DNA of 64,000 nt from Prevotella sp. tc2-28 (GTDB lineage: Bacteria; Bacteroidota; Bacteroidia; Bacteroidales; Bacteroidaceae), in the NCBI RefSeq assembly GCF_900107705.1, contig NZ_FNRE01000001.1:124001-188000 (forward strand), given 5' to 3'. Position numbers and translations under genes: made by a program. Positions 17,636 through 26,295 of the stretch are shown here, in pieces; position 1 is the stretch's first letter, and each line of letters begins with the position of its first letter. The notes under the pieces are model-generated. The model was not told where the DNA came from and did no database searches. It was given only the letters and a program-made list of their open reading frames with translations.

Positions 17636-19153
17636 TTATTCGTAGCACTGGAAGATTTGGTCTACCGTGGATTTGTCCATCTTTTCCGTCAACAGACTGG
17701 CTATCCACACAACAGGGAATCCGCCTATCATGGCGATGGCTCCACAGTTGATGGGATTGATGGGATTGCCCAAAAGCATGTTAACCACAGTAATGCCTAC
17801 GCCCCAGATGAAGCAAGCCCATACACTGGTCGTAGTGACACCTCGCCAATAAAGTCCAAGCATGAAGGGGGCGAGGAAGGCACCGGCAAGTGCTCCCCAC
17901 GAAATACCCATCAGTTGGGCAATGAACGTAGGAGGATTGAGCGCTATCATCAGGGAGATGACGATGAAGAACACGATGAGCACACGCATGACGACGACCT
18001 TACGACGTTCTATCTTTTCAGAAACGATGTCGTCGATGGTACCTTCTTCCACCTCGCCGGGAGCTGATTTCTTATCACGGTAGATGAGGTCGAGTGTCAT
18101 CGTAGATGACGAAGTGAGCACTAGTGACGCCAGTGTCGACATAGAAGCCGATAAGACCAGTAGTACCACAAGAGCGATGAGTGCGTCGGGCAACGTAACA
18201 AGCATGGCAGGCACAATGGAGTCATAGGCTATCTTCCCGTTTGCCACTACTGGTTCGTAGAGTCGTCCGAAACCACCAAGGAAATAGCAGCCTCCAGCCA
18301 CGATAAAGGCAAAGATGGTAGAGATGACTGTTCCACGCTTGATGGCACTCTCGTCGGTGATAGAGTAGAACTTGCCCACCATTTGTGGCAGTCCCATCGT
18401 TCCGAGTGAAGTCAGGATGACAACACCGAGCAGTCCGGAGGGATCAGGACCGAACCAGGTAGCAAAGCCTCCATTGGTTTCGGGGGATGCATCAGCAGGC
18501 AGGGCAGCAAGTTTGCCGACAGCCTCGGACAGTCCTCCTTGTGCAGCAAGTACGGCGATGATGACGGCTACAATGCCGAAGAGCATGATGATACCTTGTA
18601 TAAAGTCGTTCATGGCTGTTGCCTTATATCCGCCCAGGATGACGTAGACAGCCGTCAGAATAGCCATGATGATAACGCAATATTCGTAGGGAATACCGAA
18701 GCCCATCTCAAAAAGGGTGGAGATGCCTTTGTAGACACCTGCCGTGTAGGGGATGAGGAACACGAAGGCTATAATAGAGGCAACGACACGCAGTCCCTGG
18801 TCGGCATAGCGAGTACCGAAGAAGTCGGGCATCGTACGACTCTCGATATGCTGTGTCATCAGTTTGGTGCGTCGTCCTAGGAGAATCCACGCCAACAGGG
18901 AGCCGATGATGGCATTGCCCACTCCTATCCACGTACTGGACAGACCATATCGCCATCCGAACTGGCCTGCATAGCCCACGAAGACTACGGCAGAAAAGTA
19001 ACTCGTTCCGAAGGCAAAGGCGGTGAGCCACGGACCCACAGAGCGTCCTCCCAACACGAAACCGTCGACACTGCTGGCCTGTTTGCGGGTATAAACGCCG
19101 ACACCAATCATCACGGCCAGGAAGATGAGGGTCAGCAATACTTTGATAATCAT
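17636..19153 (-). CDS. Sodium:solute symporter (SSS family)
   Basis: A 505-residue protein with about 13 helices, of the SSS/PutP superfamily. Family motifs are DGFVLGGRSVGPWLTAFAFGTSYFSAVVF near the start and VVLLVLSASMSTLASLVLTSSSTMTLDLIYR, the Na+-site helix with Ser/Thr residues. It imports a small solute with Na+; the solute is not clear. It is the last gene of the porQ-cmk-exporter-porin operon and lies 14 bp behind the porin gene, suggesting a porin plus importer pair for the same solute. Confidence 0.88.
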   Translation of the reverse strand: MIIKVLLTLIFLAVMIGVGVYTRKQASSVDGFVLGGRSVGPWLTAFAFGTSYFSAVVFVGYAGQFGWRYGLSSTWIGVGNAIIGSLLAWILLGRRTKLMTQHIESRTMPDFFGTRYADQGLRVVASIIAFVFLIPYTAGVYKGISTLFEMGFGIPYEYCVIIMAILTAVYVILGGYKATAMNDFIQGIIMLFGIVAVIIAVLAAQGGLSEAVGKLAALPADASPETNGGFATWFGPDPSGLLGVVILTSLGTMGLPQMVGKFYSITDESAIKRGTVISTIFAFIVAGGCYFLGGFGRLYEPVVANGKIAYDSIVPAMLVTLPDALIALVVLLVLSASMSTLASLVLTSSSTMTLDLIYRDKKSAPGEVEEGTIDDIVSEKIERRKVVVMRVLIVFFIVISLMIALNPPTFIAQLMGISWGALAGAFLAPFMLGLYWRGVTTTSVWACFIWGVGITVVNMLLGNPINPINCGAIAMIGGFPVVWIASLLTEKMDKSTVDQIFQCYE

Positions 19154-19167
19154 AATGGTTAATATGG

Positions 19168-20265
19168 TTAGAATGCTACTTGAACTTGTCCTTGTATCCA
19201 GTTATAGTCTTTCTGGAAGTCGCTCCAGGTCCGGGTATACTGCAGTTGCAGTCGGCATTTCTTGTAGAACCAGTATTGCAACCCGGCAGTAGCCTGTGTC
19301 TGGCGATATTTCATATCTGTATTGCGATCGTAGTAGTCGGCAGAGGCTACAATGTCTATTCCTTTGTAGACGGGAATGGCAGTTGTCACATAGCCACCCA
19401 TACTGCCTACCTCGCCGTCCTTACCCCCCAGCCATTCGGCTCGGATGCTGACAGGACGAGCTTCCTTGTACTTGGCAGGTGCATACATGCCACTCTTCCA
19501 CTCGGCACCTACACTATAGCGATCGCGACGATAGTTATCGCCCTCACGGATAGTGGGATTCCACGCCACGACGTCTTTGTTTACGGCATGTCCACGGCCT
19601 TTCTGTCCGCTGACCACCAGTCGCAGTTCTGAAATGGGTTTATATTCTAGTTTGACAATGTAATCCTTGTCGCTATTGCCGTCTCGACGGTTGATGCCCT
19701 GTCCGTTCATTACGGCCAGTTCGTAGTGTATCTTATTGTTGAACAAGTTGCCGAAGACCATTAGTCCCATGTCTCGTCCGTAATTGACACCATGCAGTGG
19801 GTCGGGTCCCTCACCGGCCAGGAAAAGCACAGCCTGCGAGTAGACGTCGACTAGTTCGAGCATGGTGGGAGACAACGGGTTCTCCATGGTGTAGGAATGT
19901 TTGAATTGTCCGAGTCGGACAGTCATCGCATTGTTGTTCGTAACGCGGAAGTCGGTGTAAAACTCTTGTACCACACTTGAAAAGTCGTGCATGAACAAGA
20001 ATGACCATCGGTCAGTAATGCGGGCCTTCGCCCAGAGCAGTGTACGTTTGAGGTTAAAGTCGGTTGTGGTCTTGCCGCCTGCATCGCTATAGGAGTAGCC
20101 TCCCTGTGCATAACCGTTGAAGGTGACGCGGCTAGTAATTTCCTTCATCCAGTCAATAGTTTTGTCTGTTTTTGTGTCAGACTGTTGTTGTCCCATAGCG
20201 GCCGTACTGCTGAAAACAGCCATTGCGACAGCGAGTGTCGCCTTGATGAAAATGTTCTGTTTCAT
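19168..20265 (-). CDS. Phosphate-selective-type porin (OprO/OprP family)
   Basis: A 365-residue protein with signal peptide (ATLAVAMAVFSSTAAMGQ) and a 16-strand barrel pattern ending in WIQGQVQVAF. Landmarks are VTFNGYAQGGYSYSDAG, LKRTLLWAKARITDRWSFLFMHDFSS, VRLGQFKHSYTMENPLSPTMLELV and YGRDMGLMVFG, typical of the OprO/P 'porin' family. It overlaps the upstream exporter gene by 4 bp. Anion selectivity is known for the family but not shown here. Confidence 0.88.
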   Translation of the reverse strand: MKQNIFIKATLAVAMAVFSSTAAMGQQQSDTKTDKTIDWMKEITSRVTFNGYAQGGYSYSDAGGKTTTDFNLKRTLLWAKARITDRWSFLFMHDFSSVVQEFYTDFRVTNNNAMTVRLGQFKHSYTMENPLSPTMLELVDVYSQAVLFLAGEGPDPLHGVNYGRDMGLMVFGNLFNNKIHYELAVMNGQGINRRDGNSDKDYIVKLEYKPISELRLVVSGQKGRGHAVNKDVVAWNPTIREGDNYRRDRYSVGAEWKSGMYAPAKYKEARPVSIRAEWLGGKDGEVGSMGGYVTTAIPVYKGIDIVASADYYDRNTDMKYRQTQATAGLQYWFYKKCRLQLQYTRTWSDFQKDYNWIQGQVQVAF

Positions 20266-21350
20266 TTCTCTTTGTTTTTAACGATGTATCTTTGGTAGTA
20301 AGTAATCATCAGAGTGGTCATCGGCAGGGCTATAATCATGCCCATGATGCCTAGCAGTGCGCCCCAGACGGAGAGCGAGAGCAGGATGATGGCCGAGTTG
20401 AGTCCCATCACTTTACCCATAATCTTGGGGGTGATGATGGTATCTTGCAGGGTTTGCACGACAGCGAACACGATCAGTGCGCCCAACATGATAATCCAGA
20501 AACTTTCTCCCGTGTCGGCAGCCTTGACGACAGCCAGCAACGTGGTGGGTATGAAGCCCAGCAACTGCAGGTAGGGCACCATGTTGAGCAGACCGATAAA
20601 CATCCCCAGACCGATAGCCATCGGGAAGTCGATAATCAGGAAACCGATGCTGAACAGCACACCTACGCAGAAAGCCACCATGCCCTGCCCACGGAAATAT
20701 TTGTTCATGCCTTGTTCTATATCGCCCACCAGTTGTACGGCAAACTTACGATAGCGCTCTGGCAACATCTCTACCCATCCATTGGAGAATTGCTCGTAGT
20801 CCAATAATATAAATAAGGTATAGAGCATTACCATCGTCACCGTAAACATGCTCGTCAGGATGTTGAACGACTGCGAGATGACATCCCACACCTTGGGAAC
20901 AGCCTGCTTGATGGAGTCAATGAAACCTTCCTGGGTGATGAATGCCTTGACGTCCTCAACGCTCACATTCTCATGAATAAATTCCTCTATCATGTTGGGG
21001 ATATTACTCATGAAGGCATCCCTCGACACATAGTTGATGAGCAGGTCCTTCACGCGCACTCCCTCATCAAGCATCGGTGGTATCATCAGGAAAAACAGTC
21101 CGGTCAGCACGGCGCTGACAGTCAGGAAGGCACACAGGATGCCCACAACGCGGAATTTCAGGTGACAGCGATACTGGAAAAATTTGACCAGCGGAAAAAG
21201 AATGTAGGCAATGAGCCAGGCCAGAAAGAAAGGCAACAGGACACCGCTCAGAAAGTTCAGCAGCATGATGATACCTCCGATGGCAATAGCTGTCAGCATG
21301 CCACGCACAAAACTGTCAAATGTGATTTTCTTCTGTTCCATATCTGTCAT
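20262..21350 (-). CDS. AI-2E family transporter (PerM-like)
   Basis: A 362-residue inner-membrane protein with about eight helices (LTAIAIGGIIMLLNFLSGVLLPFFLAWLIAYIL, MVAFCVGVLFSIGFLIIDFPMAIGLGMFIGLLNMVPYLQ, DTIITPKIMGKVMGLNSAIILLSLSVWG). The LNMVPYLG/Q and PKIMGK.MGL signatures define the family, once linked to autoinducer-2 export and now to varied solutes including Na+(Li+)/H+ exchange. The start is ATG at 21350 (MTDMEQKKITF), 25 bp after the cmk stop; a more upstream ATG would overlap cmk. Confidence 0.9.
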   Translation of the reverse strand: MTDMEQKKITFDSFVRGMLTAIAIGGIIMLLNFLSGVLLPFFLAWLIAYILFPLVKFFQYRCHLKFRVVGILCAFLTVSAVLTGLFFLMIPPMLDEGVRVKDLLINYVSRDAFMSNIPNMIEEFIHENVSVEDVKAFITQEGFIDSIKQAVPKVWDVISQSFNILTSMFTVTMVMLYTLFILLDYEQFSNGWVEMLPERYRKFAVQLVGDIEQGMNKYFRGQGMVAFCVGVLFSIGFLIIDFPMAIGLGMFIGLLNMVPYLQLLGFIPTTLLAVVKAADTGESFWIIMLGALIVFAVVQTLQDTIITPKIMGKVMGLNSAIILLSLSVWGALLGIMGMIIALPMTTLMITYYQRYIVKNKEK

Positions 21351-21375
21351 CTTCGCTAGTTTTTGTCGTATCGGG

Positions 21376-22062
21376 TTACAGGGTGGCTTTCCGGAACTGT
21401 TCCAGGAGCCATTCCTTCTGTTGAGCAATGGTCATCTCCGAATTGTCCAGCAGCAGTGCGTCGTCAGCCTGACGCAAGGGTGACACTTCCCTGTGCGAGT
21501 CAATATAGTCGCGCTCCTGCACATTCTTCAGGATGTCAGCATAGTCGGCTTCCATGCCTTTCTGCCTCAACTCGTCATAGCGTCTTTGGGCACGAACCTC
21601 AGCGGATGCGGTGACGAAGATTTTCAGTTCGGCATGGGGGAAGACAACGGTGCCGATATCGCGTCCGTCCATGACGACGCCACCGCCACGTCCCATCTCC
21701 TGTTGCTGGGCTACCATTGCCTGGCGAACAAAGCCGAGGGTGGCAATGGGACTGACGTGGTTAGATACTTCCATTGTCCGTATCTCCCGCTCGACCAATT
21801 CTCCGTTCAGGTAGGTGTCTGGACGTCCTGCCTCGGCATTAAACCGGAACGTGATGTGGATGTTATCCATCTGGCGACGCAACTCATCCTCATTGATGCC
21901 GTTGTCCGTGAACAGGCCGTTGCGCAGAGCATACAGGGTGACACAACGATACATGGCTCCTGTGTCGACATACACATAGCCCACTTCGCGGGCCAAGTCT
22001 TTGGCCATCGTGCTCTTTCCACACGAAGAGTGGCCGTCAATTGCGATTGTTATCTTTTTCAT
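21376..22062 (-). CDS. cmk: Cytidylate kinase
   Basis: A 228-residue (d)CMP kinase that phosphorylates CMP/dCMP with ATP. The P-loop is near the start ([17 protein letters not shown]), followed by [61 protein letters not shown] and the lid [10 protein letters not shown]. Its start overlaps the porQ stop by 4 bp. Confidence 0.97.
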   Translation of the reverse strand: MKKITIAIDGHSSCGKSTMAKDLAREVGYVYVDTGAMYRCVTLYALRNGLFTDNGINEDELRRQMDNIHITFRFNAEAGRPDTYLNGELVEREIRTMEVSNHVSPIATLGFVRQAMVAQQQEMGRGGGVVMDGRDIGTVVFPHAELKIFVTASAEVRAQRRYDELRQKGMEADYADILKNVQERDYIDSHREVSPLRQADDALLLDNSEMTIAQQKEWLLEQFRKATL

Positions 22063-23006
22063 AATGTATAGGTTGCATTTATGAGTAACGACGACGCTGA
22101 CACATGGTATTTGGCATAGGCCACCTGCAACTTGAAACGCTGCAATTGAAGTCCTCCACCAATGGAGAGTCCTGCTCCATGACTGCTTTCCTTGTCGTTA
22201 TCTGATATCTTCATCTCACTGTTCCTGCGGAAATTGTAGCCTCCGGCAAGATAGATGGTCTCACCCAGCAGCAAGTCGACACCGACAGCCAGATGCTTGC
22301 TAAACGACTCGTCCCAACGGTTCAGACGGGCTAGCGTGGCATGAAAGCGCAGAGGCGACCCGATGAGGTGCTTGCTGACTCCCACCTGAAGATCCAGGGG
22401 GATGCGCTCGAACTCGTCGTCATATGCCTTCACCTGGCCTCCCAGGTTCTTGGCTGTAGCAGCCAACGACCATCCTGTATCCTCGTGGACGAAACTGAGT
22501 CCGAGGTCAACGGCAACGGCTGCTGAGTTGTAACTGCCAATGGATGATGAGATGAAACGGGCCGTGATACCACCACTGAAATCATTGCTAAGCATATAGG
22601 CAAAAGTACCTGCCAATGCGATATCCTTTGCCGAGAACGTACCGGTTTCGATGTTGCCAACGGTGGTTTGCCTGATGTTGCCGTAGTTCATGTACTGGGC
22701 ACTGACACCCCAAGTGGCTCGCTCCTTATAGGCTTTGACAAACGATGCCGAAGCGGTTACAGCTCCCTCCATATAGGTCATCATGTTGAGGTTGATACTC
22801 TTATCGCTGACACCATTGATGAGTGCCGGATTATGGAAGATGAGCGTGGGGTCGTCGTCGGTGAGAGTAATGTTGTCACCACCCAGAGCAGCCACGTGGG
22901 CACTGACAGGCAGACGCAGGAAGCTATACACCTCCTGGCTCTCCTGCGCCCGAGTGCTCAAGGCTGTCAGACACAACAGAATTCCTATGACGACTATTCT
23001 CATCAT
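22059..23006 (-). CDS. porQ: Type IX secretion system protein PorQ
   Basis: A 315-residue outer-membrane protein with signal peptide ([16 protein letters not shown]). The PorQ/PorV-like N-terminal motif [36 protein letters not shown] is followed by a beta-barrel ending in INATYTL. PorQ is needed for type IX secretion and A-LPS attachment in related Bacteroidota. It is the first gene of a five-gene minus-strand operon, and the pairing porQ-cmk recurs in the order from my general knowledge. Its presence implies that this organism secretes cargo by T9SS. Confidence 0.9.
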   Translation of the reverse strand: MMRIVVIGILLCLTALSTRAQESQEVYSFLRLPVSAHVAALGGDNITLTDDDPTLIFHNPALINGVSDKSINLNMMTYMEGAVTASASFVKAYKERATWGVSAQYMNYGNIRQTTVGNIETGTFSAKDIALAGTFAYMLSNDFSGGITARFISSSIGSYNSAAVAVDLGLSFVHEDTGWSLAATAKNLGGQVKAYDDEFERIPLDLQVGVSKHLIGSPLRFHATLARLNRWDESFSKHLAVGVDLLLGETIYLAGGYNFRRNSEMKISDNDKESSHGAGLSIGGGLQLQRFKLQVAYAKYHVSASSLLINATYTL

Positions 23007-23019
23007 TCTAAATCAACGG

Positions 23020-23027
23020 CAAAGGTA
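23020..23027 (-). promoter_or_regulatory. -7 promoter box of the porQ operon
   Basis: TACCTTTG on the minus strand lies 13 bp before the porQ ATG at 23006. No matching -33 element at the usual spacing. Confidence 0.55.
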
Positions 23028-23056
23028 CAAAAAATATTGCAAAACCATACGTTTAA

Positions 23057-23088
23057 TTTGGATTATTACACAGTTCTTCGTATCTTTG
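23057..23088 (+). promoter_or_regulatory. Promoter of tonB
   Basis: TTTG (23057-23060), 20-bp spacer and TATCTTTG (23081-23088) match the consensus exactly. The box ends only 8 bp before the ATG at 23097, so the mRNA leader should be about 4 nt or absent. Confidence 0.8.
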
Positions 23089-23096
23089 CACTCTCA

Positions 23097-23804
23097 ATGG
23101 AACAAAAAAAGACACCTCAGGCTGACATTGAACAACGTCGCACCACAGGTTTCCTGCTGGGACTCGTTTTCGTGCTGTCGCTATTCTACGTGGCGATGGA
23201 ATGGAACTCTGTGCCTGCTGACGATGGAATAGACACGATGGACCTAAGCGACTTGATGCACGAGAGCGAACTGGTGCCCATGTCGAACGAGGAAACTGTC
23301 ACCCAACTACGTGAGAAGCAACAGATTGAGAAGGCTGAGCAACTGAGGGTGGTCGACGATGAGGTAGAACTGGCAGAGCCTGACAAAGAACTTGAGGGCG
23401 AGGGTGGCGAGGATGACGAGACCGTGCTGGCTGAAATGGACAAGGAAGAGCCCAAAGCGCTGGCTTCGCTTGACGTAGACCCCAACAACCCGCTCAACTT
23501 CCACGTTGTCGAGGATTTGCCGCAATATCCTGGTGGTGCTGTTGAGTTTATGAAGTGGTTGACGAAGAACCTGAAATACCCCAAGCATGCTGTCGACCAG
23601 AAGAAACAAGGCAAGGTGGTGGCTGTGTTCTATGTCGAGAAAGACGGTTCGGTTACAGGTATCAATGTCGTCCAGTCGCTCTCTCCCGAATGCGACGCTG
23701 AGGCGCTTCGGGTGCTTCGCATGATGCCTAAGTGGAAACCTGGCGTCCAGAACGACAAACCTTGTCGGACAAAGGTATGCATACCCATCTGTTTTAAAAT
23801 ATAA
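23097..23804 (+). CDS. tonB: Energy transducer TonB
   Basis: A 235-residue protein with one N-terminal membrane anchor (TTGFLLGLVFVLSLFYVAMEW) and an unusually acidic periplasmic linker (about residues 50-125, rich in Glu/Asp rather than Pro/Lys). A TonB_C domain follows (EDLPQYPGGAVEFMKWLTKNLKYP, VVAVFYVEKDGSVTGINVVQSLSPECDAEALRVL). It transmits ExbB/ExbD energy to receptors such as the SusC protein encoded at 32.6 kb. The frame is open far upstream, but the promoter and MEQKK start fix 23097. Confidence 0.92.
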   Translation: MEQKKTPQADIEQRRTTGFLLGLVFVLSLFYVAMEWNSVPADDGIDTMDLSDLMHESELVPMSNEETVTQLREKQQIEKAEQLRVVDDEVELAEPDKELEGEGGEDDETVLAEMDKEEPKALASLDVDPNNPLNFHVVEDLPQYPGGAVEFMKWLTKNLKYPKHAVDQKKQGKVVAVFYVEKDGSVTGINVVQSLSPECDAEALRVLRMMPKWKPGVQNDKPCRTKVCIPICFKI

Positions 23805-23832
23805 ATTCTGAAACTTTGTAAATTAAAATAAT

Positions 23833-24810
23833 ATGCTATTAACACCTAACGAAATCCTGCAGAAGGTAAACGACTGTCTGGCTAGCCTACCCTACGACCG
23901 CCAGCCGGCCTCGCTTTACGAACCTATCAAGTATGTGCTGTCCCTCGGTGGCAAGCGTATCCGCCCTGTGCTGACCCTGCTCTCCTACAACATGTGGGGC
24001 GACAATCCGGAGAGCGTCCTGACTCCTGCCATCGGCTTGGAGACTTACCATAACTTCACACTTTTGCACGACGACCTGATGGACAATGCCGACATGCGCC
24101 GAGGTCACGAGACCGTTCATCGCCGTTGGGATGCCAACAAGGCCATTCTCTCAGGCGATACCATGCTGCTACTGGCATTCCAGCGTGTGGCTCAGGTTCC
24201 TGCCGACAAGCTGAAGGAGGTGTTCAATCTCTTCACGGTGACCACCCTTGAAATTGACGAGGGACAGGAACTTGACGTGACTTTCGAAAACCGTAACGAC
24301 GTCACCGAGGATGAGTATATCGAGATGATTCGCCTGAAGACATCTGTTCTGTTGGCCTGTGCCTTGAAGATGGGTGCTATCTTAGGAGATGCACCTCAGA
24401 AGGATGCCGAACTGATGTACCAGCTGGGCGAACAGGTTGGACTCGCCTTCCAGTTGCAGGACGACCTGCTCGATGTCTATGGCGACCCCAAGGTTTTCGG
24501 CAAGATGATTGGTGGCGACATCACCAGCAACAAAAAGACCTACATGCTCATCAATGCCTTCAACCGTGCTAATGCCGAACAGCGTAGCGAACTGCAACGA
24601 TGGATTGACGCCAAGGACTTCAATCGGCAGGAGAAGGTGGATGCTGTCACGCGCCTATATGACGAGATAGGTATCCGTCAGCTCTGTGAACAGAAAATCA
24701 ACCATTATTTCGAACAGGCCAGCCAGACTCTTGCCAAGGTGGACGTGCCGGAGGAGCGCAAGCAGCATCTCCGCAACTACATGAACGAATTATTACATCG
24801 TCAGAAATGA
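23833..24810 (+). CDS. Polyprenyl diphosphate synthase
   Basis: A 325-residue trans-isoprenyl diphosphate synthase. The first Asp-rich motif is HDDLMDNADMRRGHETVHRRW and the second QLQDDLLDVYGD; GGKRIRPVLTLL binds IPP. It makes a long-chain prenyl diphosphate, probably for menaquinone in this anaerobe (IspB/HepT-like); the chain length cannot be read with certainty. The stop overlaps the tatD start (ATGA). Confidence 0.93.
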   Translation: MLLTPNEILQKVNDCLASLPYDRQPASLYEPIKYVLSLGGKRIRPVLTLLSYNMWGDNPESVLTPAIGLETYHNFTLLHDDLMDNADMRRGHETVHRRWDANKAILSGDTMLLLAFQRVAQVPADKLKEVFNLFTVTTLEIDEGQELDVTFENRNDVTEDEYIEMIRLKTSVLLACALKMGAILGDAPQKDAELMYQLGEQVGLAFQLQDDLLDVYGDPKVFGKMIGGDITSNKKTYMLINAFNRANAEQRSELQRWIDAKDFNRQEKVDAVTRLYDEIGIRQLCEQKINHYFEQASQTLAKVDVPEERKQHLRNYMNELLHRQK

Positions 24811-25589
24811 TGTTCATAGACACACATTGCCACTTGGACGGCGAGGAGTTCAAAATCGACCGCGACGCTGTTATACAAAGGGCTCGCGAAGCTGGTTGTC
24901 AGGCTATCTTCTTGCCTGCTATCGATGTTGCCTCGTGCCACACCGTTCTGGATACTTGTCACCAATATCCTGGCTATTGCTATCCCATGCTCGGACTACA
25001 TCCCGAGGAGGTTCGTGACGACTGGCGCGACCAACTGACTGCCATCAAGGACATCCTCTCGACTTCCTCTGACGTGATTGCCATTGGCGAGGTGGGGCTC
25101 GACTATTACTGGAGTCGTGAGTTCCAGGAGGAACAGCTACTGGCGTTCGAAGAACAGGTTCGGTGGGCTATTGAACTGCAATTACCCCTGATGATACATT
25201 GCCGAAAGGCGCAAAACGAAATGGTTAACTTGCTCAAGCGCTATGCCAACGACTTGCCTGGAGGGGTGTTTCATTGTTTTACGGGCAATGCTCAGGAAGC
25301 CAGTCAGCTGTTGCAGTTCGACCGTTTCATGCTGGGCATTGGCGGTGCACTGACGTTCAAGAAGTCGCATCTGCCTGAGGACCTGCCTGCTGCTGTTCCA
25401 CTCAACCGCATCGTGTTCGAGACGGACGCTCCTTACATGGCACCAGTACCTCTGCGTGGACAACGCAACGAGTCTGCCTTTATCAAGCATATCATTACCC
25501 GTTTAGCTGAAGCTTACGGTGTCAGCGAACAAGAAATATGCAGGCAAGCGAATGAAAATGTGAAAAAAGTTTTTGGGATTCAAATTTAA
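24807..25589 (+). CDS. tatD: TatD-family metal-dependent deoxyribonuclease
   Basis: A 260-residue TIM-barrel hydrolase of the amidohydrolase superfamily. The metal ligands are the HCH of FIDTHCHLDGEEF, the Glu of IGEVGLDYYW, the His of LMIHCRKA, the His of GGVFHCFTG and the Asp of VFETDAPYMAP. It probably trims damaged DNA or RNA 3' ends. It starts at ATG 24807, overlapping the prenyl synthase stop; a second ATG follows directly. Confidence 0.94.
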   Translation: MMFIDTHCHLDGEEFKIDRDAVIQRAREAGCQAIFLPAIDVASCHTVLDTCHQYPGYCYPMLGLHPEEVRDDWRDQLTAIKDILSTSSDVIAIGEVGLDYYWSREFQEEQLLAFEEQVRWAIELQLPLMIHCRKAQNEMVNLLKRYANDLPGGVFHCFTGNAQEASQLLQFDRFMLGIGGALTFKKSHLPEDLPAAVPLNRIVFETDAPYMAPVPLRGQRNESAFIKHIITRLAEAYGVSEQEICRQANENVKKVFGIQI

Positions 25590-25593
25590 TTCG

Positions 25594-25601
25594 TACCTTT
25601 G
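25594..25601 (+). promoter_or_regulatory. -7 promoter box of tRNA-Ser
   Basis: TACCTTTG 15 bp before the tRNA 5' end, with a TTTG at 25572-25575 (18-bp spacing). Confidence 0.6.
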
Positions 25602-25616
25602 CATCCGCAAAGAAAA

Positions 25617-25704
25617 GGAGAGGTGCTCGAGTGGTTGAAGAGGCACGCCTGGAAAGCGTGTAACCGGCAAAACCGGTTCGCAGGTTCGAATCCTGTTCTC
25701 TCCG
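25617..25704 (+). tRNA. tRNA-Ser (anticodon GGA)
   Basis: The 88-nt sequence folds as a class II tRNA. The acceptor stem is GGAGAGG/TCTCTCC with a final G-U and discriminator G. The anticodon stem is CACGC/GCGTG with loop CTGGAAA (GGA at 25651-25653). A long variable arm (ACCGGC..ACCGGT type) and a T arm with GGTTCGAATCC are present. CCA is not encoded. GGA reads UCC/UCU serine codons. It is the left border of the accessory island. Confidence 0.97.
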
Positions 25705-25771
25705 CAGGAAAAAGAACAGGTTCAAAGCTTCGAGGTAAAACCTCGGGGCTTTTCTGTTCTCTCCGCAGGAA
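25693..25771 (+). repeat. 18-bp direct repeat of the tRNA-Ser 3' end
   Basis: CTGTTCTCTCCGCAGGAA occurs at 25693-25710, spanning the last 12 nt of tRNA-Ser, and again at 25754-25771. Duplication of a tRNA 3' end is the mark left by tyrosine-recombinase integration. Here the copies are only 61 bp apart, so they may be a scar of repeated insertion and loss. Confidence 0.7.
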
Positions 25772-25855
25772 TGAGAAAATATTTCTCTTGCAACTGACGA
25801 AGCTTGCCATTCGCCTTCATTTCACGAATGACACGATTCACAAACTCCAACAATT
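25722..25855 (-). pseudogene. 3' remnant of a solute-binding (SBP_bac_3-like) gene
   Basis: On the minus strand an open frame without start reads LLEFVNRVIREMKANGKLRQ followed by LQEKYFLIPAERTEKPRG and a TGA at 25722-25724. The pattern is that of the last helix of periplasmic amino-acid-binding proteins. The frame enters the AT-rich repeat at about 25855 and no matching upstream portion is seen on the far side of the ParA cassette. It is thus a gene fragment cut by rearrangement. It also covers the second copy of the tRNA-end repeat. Confidence 0.5.
25726..25753 (+). terminator. Intrinsic terminator behind tRNA-Ser
   Basis: AGCTTCGAGGT (25726-25736) pairs with ACCTCGGGGCT (25740-25750) over 11 bp including two G-T pairs, with loop AAA followed by TTT. 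It would end tRNA-Ser transcription. Confidence 0.6.
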
Positions 25856-25856
25856 G

Positions 25857-25910
25857 ATTATATAATTATATATTTATATAATATATTTATGTAATATACT
25901 TCTATTATAT
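25857..25910. repeat. AT-rich repeat block, left side of ParA cassette
   Basis: A 23-bp AT-only sequence at 25857-25879 (core TATATAATTATATATTTATA) is identical to one at 26957-26979, exactly 1,100 bp away. A second shared motif, ACTTCTATTATAT, lies at 25898-25910 and again at 26951-26963. The blocks bracket the ParA/RHH genes and could be partition (centromere-like) sites or recombination ends. Confidence 0.7.
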
Positions 25911-25944
25911 TTTAGTATAATAGATTCCAATGTTTTCAATACCT

Positions 25945-26283
25945 TTAGAGGTTATTCAACTCCCGACGATGTTCCTCAATAAAGGTCATAATCATTGCTG
26001 CTGCCATAGCCCTAATAGGAACATTCGTCTTTGCCTTTGCACAAAGCATCTCAACCTGTTTCTTCACTTCCGCAGGAACCCAAATAGCGAGCCCCTGACC
26101 CTTCACGCCAGTGTAGTTGTCAAGGTTCTCCTTGAACGATTTAAAAGTACCGGCATTCTTGGTCTTTTTAACAGATAATTCATCTACGTTATCACTAGTC
26201 ACTTCCGCTACCATTTCAGCCAGCGTCTTTCCGGTCGTCCCAGCCATAAGCGGATTCTTGGGTGTTCTCTTTTCGTTCGCCAT
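25945..26283 (-). CDS. Small DNA-binding protein, ribbon-helix-helix-like, ParA partner
   Basis: A 112-residue protein. The first 65 residues are polar and Lys/Thr-rich and probably flexible. The last 45 (GLAIWVPAEVKKQVEMLCAK, then VPIRAMAAAMIMTFIEEHRRELNN) have the strand-helix-helix pattern of ribbon-helix-helix partition proteins. It lies 12 bp behind the ParA gene. In plasmid partition loci such a partner binds repeats in front of the operon and stimulates ParA. No exact family is claimed. Confidence 0.65.
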   Translation of the reverse strand: MANEKRTPKNPLMAGTTGKTLAEMVAEVTSDNVDELSVKKTKNAGTFKSFKENLDNYTGVKGQGLAIWVPAEVKKQVEMLCAKAKTNVPIRAMAAAMIMTFIEEHRRELNNL

Positions 26284-26295
26284 AATTAATGATTT

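Noticed and set aside
25599..25865. Frames crossing tRNA-Ser on both strands
   Set aside because: They include the tRNA sequence; apart from the solute-binding remnant on the minus strand they show no protein features.
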